Shown here: in pieces, positions 23,437-28,999 of the stretch
Position numbering within the stretch: the stretch's first letter is position 1
Layout of the letters: each line of letters starts with the position of its first letter
Assembly: GCA_964401455.1 (NCBI GenBank)
Contig: CAYNYI010000029.1
Location: 1 to 28,999, forward strand
DNA length: 28,999 bases
DNA from: CAYNYI01 sp964401455
Lineage (GTDB): Bacteria > Fibrobacterota > OXYB2-FULL-49-7 > CAYNYI01
Reading direction: 5' to 3'
Translations under genes and position numbers: made by a program
The notes under the pieces: model-generated
Told to the model about the DNA's origin: nothing
Seen by the model: the letters and a program-made list of their open reading frames with translations, nothing else
The model's database searches: none

Positions 23437-23763
23437 CTATAATGCGCAAACAGCGTCTATTCTGGTGTCAAAAATTCTGACGATCTCCGCAACTCCGGTA
23501 GTTTCAAGTATTTCGCGGACATTGCCGGGAGGACAGGCTACGCCTGTTTTTATATTTACGCCGGAAAGGTTTTTTATCAGTTTAACGATTTTCCCAACAT
23601 TTGCGCTGTCTATTCTTCCGATTTTTTCAAGGTCAAGGACCGCTTTTCTTATATCGGAGCCGTCAATGGATCTTATCTTGGAAAAAACCGTTTCACAAGA
23701 CTCATCATCAACTTTTTCCGGAAAAACAAATATCAGACAATTATGAAACTTAAACTGGTCCAA
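23437..23763 (-). CDS. STAS-domain protein (anti-sigma factor antagonist-like)
   Basis: This 108-residue protein is little more than one STAS domain. The central AVLDLEKIGRIDSANVGKIVKL matches the STAS strand-loop-helix (usual form D-L-s-x-v-x-x-i-D-S-s-G). S53 in the IDS loop is the position phosphorylated in SpoIIAA/RsbV-type proteins. The glycine normally after the serine is altered (DSANVG). The start is a TTG at 23763, supported by TAAGG 6 nt upstream. It leads the FliL-like gene with a 10-nt gap, and it is divergent from a HATPase gene whose fold is the type that usually phosphorylates STAS partners. Role in a partner-switching circuit is inference. Confidence 0.75.
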   Translation of the reverse strand: MDQFKFHNCLIFVFPEKVDDESCETVFSKIRSIDGSDIRKAVLDLEKIGRIDSANVGKIVKLIKNLSGVNIKTGVACPPGNVREILETTGVAEIVRIFDTRIDAVCAL

Positions 23764-23860
23764 CGCAAACCTTACTTAGAAAAAATACCATTTACTGAAA
23801 TATAAAAAAAATATTGGAAATATCGAAAGAAATTCTATTTTCCTCGGCTCTGTGCGAATG

Positions 23861-23872
23861 TACATTAATGTA
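23861..23872. promoter_or_regulatory. Palindrome TACATTAATGTA between STAS and HATPase genes
   Basis: A perfect 12-bp inverted repeat lies in the 149-nt divergent gap, 41 bp before the HATPase ATG and about 98 bp before the STAS start. It is well placed to control both sides; no matching regulator is recognised. Confidence 0.3.
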
Positions 23873-23912
23873 ATACCTGAATTGTTCCGATAAAAGACAA
23901 AGGAAGCGTCAG

Positions 23913-24285
23913 ATGAAAAAAGATCAACTTTTCCGTAAAACAGAAATTTCAGGGATCATTTACTTGTGATCAGAAAAGATTTCAAAAAGTTTTTCTAAAC
24001 ACCGCCAATAATGCCGCGGAGGTCCTTAAACCGGATGGAACTTTTAATATTGTGATTGCCTTGAAGGATGAATATGTATTATTTATTTTATCTGACAATG
24101 GTTGCGGTATGCCGGAGGAAGTCAGAAAGAATCTGTTCAAACCGTTTGCAAGCTTCGGAAAAAACGGTACCGGTCTTGGCATGTCAATCGCCTTAAACAT
24201 AGTTGAAAAAAATTGCGGAGAAATTTCTGTGGAATCAAGGGAAGTGAAAGGGGCTTCTTTCAGAATACTTATTCCTGTTAGTTAA
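23913..24285 (+). pseudogene. Histidine-kinase-type ATPase (HATPase_c) domain, frameshifted at its start
   Basis: Codons 23917-24285 encode an almost complete HATPase_c domain. The N box is in FLNTANNAAEVLKPDGT, the G1 box is SDNGCGMPEEV, the F box is LFKPFASF and the G2 box is GTGLGMSIALNIVEK. The frame has no ATG, GTG or TTG until GTG 24052, which would remove the N box. An ATG at 23913 with AAGGAAG 6 nt upstream sits one frame away; removing one A from the run of six A after it joins the two into a 123-residue protein. This may be a mutation, a sequencing error or A-tract slippage. No dimerisation or sensor domain is present, so it would be a stand-alone ATPase. It ends 2 nt before the ParA-M23 gene. 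Confidence 0.7.
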
Positions 24286-24287
24286 AT

Positions 24288-26120
24288 ATGCAGAAGCTTA
24301 TTTTTACAGAGAAAGATAAAGGCGGCATACTGCATGTCGCTAATATTAAAGGCGGGGTCGGCAAATCCACAATTGCCACAAACTTGGCGTCGGCTTTTTC
24401 CAAAACGGGCCGGACACTCATAATAGACCTCGATGTTCAGGGAAGCGCAACTTCCGCATTCGGTCTTGATCCCGGCAGCCAGCCCTTCTCAAGCTATCTG
24501 CTTTTTAAAAAACGTTTCTTTCTTAAAAACCATATTGAACAAAGCGCCCTCAGAAAAACTGCCTGCCGCTTTAAAAATATATTGCATTCCGGCAGGTCTG
24601 ACAAAGGACCCGAAATACCGGACATAACTGTCAATGTCTCCCCCGGTCTTGATATAATTCCGGCAAACTCTCAGCTTTTTTCAGGAATTTCCCTTATAAA
24701 AATGGAGAACCTGATCTACAATCTCCAGGCCGCGCGCAGCTACTACAAGTACATAATAGTTGATACTCCCTCCGTTTGGAATACCCTCGTAAAAAAAATA
24801 TTTCTTACAAGTTCTCTTAATGTAATACCTGTAACTCTTAACGCTCTTTCTACAAGAAGTCTTAAGGACTATCTGGTTGAGATAAACAAACTGGCATCAC
24901 GACATCCGGAAATAAATGTAAGAATACTAAAGAACGAGGTCTATGGAAATTCCAGCTCAAAACCGATGGGCAAAGCAAGGACTATGCAGGAGAACCGGGA
25001 GTTTCTGGAAAAACTCTGCAGTAATTCAGGCCTGACTCCATCCGGTAAAGAATCTATACTTAACTCATCACTTATTTTCAACCTTGAGATCCCTGAAAGC
25101 GCCATAATACGGAACAGTCAGGACCGCGGAATATCCGCTGCCGATCTTCCTTCTTATTCACAGGTAAAAACGGCCTTTAGAAAGCTTGCGGAGGAAGTCC
25201 AATTTTGTCTTAATCATCTTTGTAAAACCGGAACACAAAATAAAGGTTATTTCTTTTCAGACTCAGCTGTGGGCTTCTTAAAAAAAGCTTCCGTCGCGGC
25301 GGCAGCAGCTGTATGGTTTTTTAGCCCCGGCGAGCTCACAGTAAGAGAAGCCCCTGAGCCGGTTTCTGTTTCACAACTTGAAAAAACAGACATACCTCTT
25401 ATCATTCATAAATTTGAAAAAGGGGAGTCCGTATACCGATTCGCCAAACATGCGATCTGCATCTATAGAGCCATTGTTCCGTCAACACGTCAGATAGATG
25501 AATATTTAATTGAGACAATACGTATTAACAATATGTCGCTGGAAAATCCAATCAGAGACATAAACAATATCGAAGTAGGCACAACCCTTACATTCTACCC
25601 ACCGTCACAAATACGAAACCATAAATATGATAAGTTCTCTCCGGCTTACCGTTATTTTATGGGACTTGTAAACGATGACTACCCTTATATTACCGGAGTA
25701 TGGGGGCATTACGGTACCGGAGGGAAATCACCCCACCAAGGCATAGATGTCGCCTGCGCATACGACTCAGAAATAATAACTCCCATAAGCGGCACCGCTT
25801 ACTGCGAAAATTCTCTGCGCGGCGGAAAAATAATTTCCATTGTAAAAGATGACTTCTGTCTTCTTTTCGCTCACTGCAATAAAAGGTTTTTCAGATCAGG
25901 ACAGAAAGTTGAAGCCGGTGACACCATCGCGACAGTAGGGCTCACCGGAAGAACAAGCGGTCCTCATGTACACATTGGATACGGAATAAAAAGACCCGGA
26001 AGCTCACCGAATTCAAGGAGCTTCATGTATACCGACCCTGTAGCTTTTTTTCATCGTCAGTTTTTCGAAGAACAGGGAGAAGAAAACTTAAAATATTACA
26101 GTTCCATTAATAATTTTTAG
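24288..26120 (+). CDS. ParA/MinD-type ATPase fused to LysM-like and M23 peptidase domains
   Basis: This 610-residue protein joins two modules normally found apart. Residues 12-315 are a ParA ATPase: deviant Walker A KGGVGKST at 21-28, LIIDLDVQGS (D47, D49), Walker B IIVDTPS with D159, and the ParA-type end IPESAIIRNSQDRG...AFRKLAEEV. A short hydrophobic segment, ASVAAAAAVWFF (about 334-346), follows KK. A LysM-like region (about 370-445, HKFEKGESVYRFAKH to IEVGTTLTFYPP) precedes an M23 domain (about 455-595). H483 and D487 (HQGID), H529 (FAHC), H560 and H562 (HVHIG) supply all zinc and catalytic positions. The likely topology is ATPase inside, endopeptidase outside, but the hydrophobic stretch is short. 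It lies 2 nt after the HATPase frame and 7 nt before the amidohydrolase. Confidence 0.9.
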   Translation: MQKLIFTEKDKGGILHVANIKGGVGKSTIATNLASAFSKTGRTLIIDLDVQGSATSAFGLDPGSQPFSSYLLFKKRFFLKNHIEQSALRKTACRFKNILHSGRSDKGPEIPDITVNVSPGLDIIPANSQLFSGISLIKMENLIYNLQAARSYYKYIIVDTPSVWNTLVKKIFLTSSLNVIPVTLNALSTRSLKDYLVEINKLASRHPEINVRILKNEVYGNSSSKPMGKARTMQENREFLEKLCSNSGLTPSGKESILNSSLIFNLEIPESAIIRNSQDRGISAADLPSYSQVKTAFRKLAEEVQFCLNHLCKTGTQNKGYFFSDSAVGFLKKASVAAAAAVWFFSPGELTVREAPEPVSVSQLEKTDIPLIIHKFEKGESVYRFAKHAICIYRAIVPSTRQIDEYLIETIRINNMSLENPIRDINNIEVGTTLTFYPPSQIRNHKYDKFSPAYRYFMGLVNDDYPYITGVWGHYGTGGKSPHQGIDVACAYDSEIITPISGTAYCENSLRGGKIISIVKDDFCLLFAHCNKRFFRSGQKVEAGDTIATVGLTGRTSGPHVHIGYGIKRPGSSPNSRSFMYTDPVAFFHRQFFEEQGEENLKYYSSINNF

Positions 26121-26127
26121 GTAACTT

Positions 26128-27270
26128 ATGAGTTACAACATCCGTTCAAGAAAATACGCTCCTTACTATACACGGGAATTCATGGAAAAACTTTTCTGTG
26201 GAAAAGATTCCAATGAAGTCGTTGACCTTTTCCTTCGTCCTGTTCCTAATGAGGGGATATGCTCCATGCCGGTTGGCGAATGGCAGCCGGAATCGAACCT
26301 GGTCCTGCCCGAGTCCGAAATTGGAAAACCGGTATGCCCAATTATAGACGGCCACAACCATATAGATAATATGAACCCGGAATTAATGCTTCAGATAATG
26401 GACGAACAAAATATCACACATATTGTAAATCTTTCAACTATGCCGGATGAGTACGACCAGCTTCAAGAACACAATAGGCTTTCATCCGTCATGGGAAACC
26501 GGATACTGAGCCACTGTCACTACAAATGGGACCGGCTCTCTCAAGAGAGATTTATTGAATGGGCCTGCCGGCAGCTTAAGCGTAATAAAAGCTACGGCTA
26601 TTCCGGCATCAAAATTTATAAACAATTCGGCCTGGCATACAGAGACGGCAGCGGAAACCTGATCAAAATTAACGATGAGAGGTTTAAACCTTTCTGGGAA
26701 ACCGCGGCGGAGCTTAATATGCCTATAATTATGCATACCGGTGATCCGTTCGCTTTTTTCAAACTGCTGGATTGCCATAATGAGAGAATTCATGAACTTG
26801 GAGCCCATCCGGAATGGTACTATTATAAGCCGGGAGAAACACCCGATCACAATAAACTGCAGGATGAACTCGAAACTATGCTTTTTGAAAACCGGGATAC
26901 CAAATTCATTCTGGCACATGTATGCGGAAGTTCCGAAGACCTTGAAAATTCAGGAAAAATGCTTGATTCTCATCCTAATATTATGACAGACATCTCGGCG
27001 AGAGTTTCGGAACTGGGGCGCCAGCCGAATATGAGCCGGAAATTTTTCAACAAATACAGCGATCGCATTGTTTTCGGCACAGACCTCCCGCCCAATAAAT
27101 ATATGTATCAGGCTTACAGAAGGTTTCTTGAAACAGACGACGACCATTTTAATTATCCAACGCATGCCTCCGGACAGGGGCTTTGGAAAATATCCGGCAT
27201 ACATCTCTCTGAAGAAGTTCTTAAAAAAATCTACAGATTCAATTTTCTTAAATACTACGATCTTGATTAG
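26128..27270 (+). CDS. Amidohydrolase-family (amidohydrolase 2-type) metal-dependent hydrolase
   Basis: This is a 380-residue TIM-barrel hydrolase. The barrel starts with IIDGHNHID (H76 and H78, first metal-ligand pair). It continues with GIKIYKQFG (about 160-168), IIMHTGDPF (H203), FILAHVCGS (H264) and the C-terminal IVFGTDLPP (D319). These are the ligands and catalytic aspartate of the amidohydrolase_2 group, which covers decarboxylases, lactonases and other hydrolases, so the substrate cannot be named. The first 70 residues (WQPESNLVLPESEIGKP region) are an extra extension. There is no signal peptide, so it is cytoplasmic. It follows the ParA-M23 gene by 7 nt and should be cotranscribed. 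AGGT is the only ribosome-site-like sequence before its ATG. Confidence 0.85.
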   Translation: MSYNIRSRKYAPYYTREFMEKLFCGKDSNEVVDLFLRPVPNEGICSMPVGEWQPESNLVLPESEIGKPVCPIIDGHNHIDNMNPELMLQIMDEQNITHIVNLSTMPDEYDQLQEHNRLSSVMGNRILSHCHYKWDRLSQERFIEWACRQLKRNKSYGYSGIKIYKQFGLAYRDGSGNLIKINDERFKPFWETAAELNMPIIMHTGDPFAFFKLLDCHNERIHELGAHPEWYYYKPGETPDHNKLQDELETMLFENRDTKFILAHVCGSSEDLENSGKMLDSHPNIMTDISARVSELGRQPNMSRKFFNKYSDRIVFGTDLPPNKYMYQAYRRFLETDDDHFNYPTHASGQGLWKISGIHLSEEVLKKIYRFNFLKYYDLD

Positions 27271-27525
27271 ACTTTTTCCGGTAGCGAATTTCTTTTGCCG
27301 GTCAAAGGAAATAAAATCAAAAATTATAAGAGTCAATATCAATTCTGCCGCATAATGGACTTCATAAACATTGAAAAGCCCTGTATTTGTTTCAGCACAA
27401 TAAATGGCAAGAGCGGCAGGGCCGGCAGGAATAACAAAAAGGATAAGAATATTATTAATACCGGCAGTCCCCGGATTTTCAATCAATATTCCTGTTTTTG
27501 TATACTCCGAACCAACTTTTCATAA
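27271..27525 (-). other. Intergenic stretch with a possible membrane-protein remnant
   Basis: No convincing intact gene lies between the convergent amidohydrolase and small secreted protein genes. On the minus strand, the frame of the 65-residue secreted protein continues past its TAG and a TGA two codons later. It then runs open as KVGSEYTKTGILIENPGT with two strongly hydrophobic stretches (NNILILFVIPAGPAALAIY and YAAELILTLIIFDF). That reads more like protein than chance AT-rich sequence and could be the remainder of a gene broken by two stops. There is no ribosome-binding site for a separate start. Confidence is low. Confidence 0.3.
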
Positions 27526-27723
27526 CTAAAGCCGAAGCGGAAGAATTGCTCTTAATCTCAAGGGACTCTCTTTCTGCGTCAACGCTGTATTCGGTTTGTT
27601 TTCTATTCCCCTGAAGCTCAATCTCTCCCTGCCGGCAAGATCCCGGAATTCCTCATTTACGGATGCAGTATCGCCTTTAATCAAGGATAATGAAAAAAAG
27701 ATTAAGATTATAAATATTTTCAT
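27526..27723 (-). CDS. Small secreted protein, possibly truncated
   Basis: This is a 65-residue product starting MKIFIILIFFSLSLIKGDTAS, a clear signal peptide, followed by about 45 polar residues ending LRLRAILPLRL. No family is recognised. The ATG at 27723 overlaps the stop of the cysteine-cluster gene by 4 nt and has AAGGAA upstream, so this start is preferred over an upstream in-frame ATG inside the neighbouring gene. It is the last gene of the rsmE operon. The same frame continues after the stops with membrane-protein-like sequence, so this may be the N-terminal part of a longer broken gene. Confidence 0.5.
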   Translation of the reverse strand: MKIFIILIFFSLSLIKGDTASVNEEFRDLAGRERLSFRGIENKPNTALTQKESPLRLRAILPLRL

Positions 27724-28136
27724 ACCGGGTTCCTTCTTTGTCGCCTTAAATATTCTGCGATCAGCTCCGTTTTTACCGGAATACCTCTGCCTATTCCGGG
27801 ACAAAACTTTTTTTCTTCATTCCATGAATTTATATCATCGGCTATTTCCGGCCAGAAAGGATATGAAAGACACTGCTCAGGTTTTGCTTCATGTATTGAA
27901 CAGCCCTCAACGGTAAGGAAAGGGCATTTGTTTCCGCTGTTAATAACAACAACATGTGTACTCCCCCAAAAGCAGAGATATTTTCTTTTAAATTCCGCCC
28001 CGCTTACTCTCAGAAAATCCGAAGCCCTTTTGATATCTTCTCTCGAAAAATAAACAAGGCCGTCTCTTTTGCAGCATTTTACGCAGCCTTTTACACAATC
28101 AAATGAAAGCTGATTCTTTTCCCACCATTTTTTCAA
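27720..28136 (-). CDS. YkgJ-family cysteine-cluster (zinc/iron-chelating) protein
   Basis: This is a 138-residue protein of the YkgJ/UPF0153 type. The N-terminal FDCVKGCVKCC gives C14, C18, C21 and C22. C71 (KCPFL), C79 (EGCSIHEAKPEQC), C89 in QCLSYPFWPE and C112 (FCPGIG) complete the usual pattern, in which paired cysteines bind Zn or an Fe-S centre. The family's molecular role is uncertain; some members are linked to metal handling or protein methylation. It starts 13 nt after rsmE and overlaps the small secreted protein by 4 nt, so the three genes form an operon. Confidence 0.85.
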   Translation of the reverse strand: MKKWWEKNQLSFDCVKGCVKCCKRDGLVYFSREDIKRASDFLRVSGAEFKRKYLCFWGSTHVVVINSGNKCPFLTVEGCSIHEAKPEQCLSYPFWPEIADDINSWNEEKKFCPGIGRGIPVKTELIAEYLRRQRRNPV

Positions 28137-28149
28137 TCAGAACATCCTT

Positions 28150-28860
28150 TCATATTCCGAGCTTACCAAAAAGATAGGGGACAGCGGTTTCTGTTTTCAA
28201 TATTTTATTTCCGAGAGGAATAACTGTAAAACCTTTTTTTCTAAAAACAGACACTTCATATTCTGTCCACCCGCCTTCCGGACCTATGGCAACGGTTATA
28301 CCTTTATTTTCTTCGGGCATAACGGCCTTATCCTCTCCCGGATGGGCGAGTATTCTTACATTATCACCTGAACATCTGTCAAGTTCCTCCTCCATAAATA
28401 CCTTGAAACTGCGGTGTATATTCAGAGAGGGTAAAAGAGTGTGCGCCCCTTGTTCGAGTCCGAGATAAAAACACTCCATAAATTTATCATCATGAAGCAG
28501 TCGCTGGCCGAAATACTGTTTTTCTACTTTTGCGGAATTTATGAGACGAATATCAGAGACACCGAAAACAGCAAGATTAATTAAAGTCCGCCGTAGAGCC
28601 TGCGGCCGGATCATGGCAAGAACTGCTGTTATACTGCGGGGCTTTTCACAAGATTTTAAGAGCTCAGGTCGAACTAAAACAGAATCGTTTTCAATTTCAA
28701 TGACCTCGGATTCACCTCTCGGACCGTTTAGAAGGCCGCATTTAATACGGTCACCTTTTGCGGACTTCAATATTTTAACAATATGCTCTGCCCTACGGCC
28801 GGTTAAGCGGACCATACCGTCATTTCCAAAGTCTTCTTTTTTTAAAAGCAGCATATTCAT
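28150..28860 (-). CDS. rsmE: 16S rRNA (uracil1498-N3)-methyltransferase
   Basis: RsmE methylates N3 of U1498 in 16S rRNA of the 30S subunit, using S-adenosylmethionine. It is a SPOUT-class trefoil-knot dimer. The protein has 236 residues from the ATG at 28860. An N-terminal PUA-like part has LTGRRAEHIVKILKSAKGDRI, and the C-terminal knot has VAIGPEGGWTEYEVSVF and LGNKILKTETAVPYLF, the family's SAM-binding signature. The usual R-x-E-T-A is KTETA here. AAAGGTG lies 8 nt before this ATG; a GTG two codons earlier would be only 3 nt from it. It heads a minus-strand operon with the YkgJ-type gene. Confidence 0.94.
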   Translation of the reverse strand: MNMLLLKKEDFGNDGMVRLTGRRAEHIVKILKSAKGDRIKCGLLNGPRGESEVIEIENDSVLVRPELLKSCEKPRSITAVLAMIRPQALRRTLINLAVFGVSDIRLINSAKVEKQYFGQRLLHDDKFMECFYLGLEQGAHTLLPSLNIHRSFKVFMEEELDRCSGDNVRILAHPGEDKAVMPEENKGITVAIGPEGGWTEYEVSVFRKKGFTVIPLGNKILKTETAVPYLFGKLGI

Positions 28861-28987
28861 TTTCACATCACCTTTATTATATTTATAAGATATAAAAATT
28901 ACCTGCCGGTTATCCTCAATATAGCGCCTTGTCCAAGGTCACGGAATTTTTTTATTTTATGTGAAAACTTATACCCATCTAGTTTAT

Positions 28988-28993
28988 TTGACA
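28988..28993 (+). promoter_or_regulatory. Possible -35 box at the window edge
   Basis: A perfect TTGACA lies six bases before the end. If it is a promoter, its -10 and gene are outside the window and divergent from rsmE. The gap 28867-28999 otherwise shows only AT-rich sequence and a small CCTT/AAGG inverted repeat. Confidence 0.2.
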
Positions 28994-28999
28994 ATATGC

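Noticed and set aside
26950..27270. Minus-strand frame running into the amidohydrolase gene
   Set aside because: The part inside 26950-27270 is antisense to a conserved hydrolase end. Only the 27271-27525 segment was kept, as a low-confidence remnant.
28925..28940. Small inverted repeat CCTT-GTCC-AAGG followed by a T-rich run as a terminator
   Set aside because: The stem is only four base pairs, the T-run starts several bases later, and no plus-strand gene ends upstream of it in the window.
1..28999. CRISPR arrays, insertion sequences, tRNA or rRNA genes
   Set aside because: No direct-repeat/spacer pattern, transposase motif, terminal inverted repeats or recognisable structural RNA was seen on either strand.

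Overview
The window looks like chromosome from a Gram-negative, moderately AT-rich bacterium. It has signal-peptide beta-barrel-like proteins, a heptosyltransferase-like GT9 enzyme, and a giant secreted protein that ends in a FlgD-Ig/type IX-like tail. These point to the wider FCB group, perhaps Fibrobacterota or a relative, but the phylum is an inference. Most genes sit in tight operons with 4-nt ATGA overlaps. TAA, TAG and TGA all act as stops, and several genes start with TTG or GTG.

Layout. (1) 27-2424, minus: a small MerR-like helix-turn-helix gene followed by two tandem paralogous outer-membrane-type proteins, all with 4-nt overlaps. A 343-nt divergent region (2425-2767) with two short perfect palindromes separates them from (2) 2768-4605, plus: a two-TM small protein and nadB, closed by a terminator. 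(3) 4747-7251, plus: an XRE regulator, yajC, def and a SpoIID-like protein. (4) 7347-12344, plus: a 1,665-residue secreted protein with two complete seven-repeat RCC1 propellers, cadherin-like repeats and a sorting-type tail; its start appears to be CTG. (5) A convergent GT9 glycosyltransferase, then a U32 peptidase-family/tRNA hydroxylation-type gene and a large B12-binding radical SAM-DUF2344 fusion. (6) 17272-21320, minus: trpE-trpG-trpB-trpA, without trpD, trpC or trpF. (7) 21467-22843, plus: a single-domain response regulator, a DUF116 membrane protein and an N-terminal scrap of a nitrilase-like gene. (8) 22827-23763, minus: a STAS protein and a FliL-like membrane protein. (9) 23913-27270, plus: a histidine-kinase-type ATPase domain with a broken start, a ParA ATPase fused to a LysM-like/M23 murein endopeptidase, and an amidohydrolase. 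(10) 27526-28860, minus: rsmE, a YkgJ cysteine-cluster protein and a tiny secreted protein, followed downstream by a reading-frame remnant.

The most unusual locus is 22827-27270. Its 610-residue protein joins a cytoplasmic ParA/MinD-type ATPase through a short hydrophobic segment to a putative periplasmic LysM-like plus M23 domain with all catalytic residues present. It lies next to a HATPase domain and divergent to STAS and FliL-like genes. A membrane-spanning, ATPase-controlled peptidoglycan hydrolase, analogous in logic to FtsEX-EnvC but in one chain, is a reasonable hypothesis. Nothing in the sequence alone proves it.
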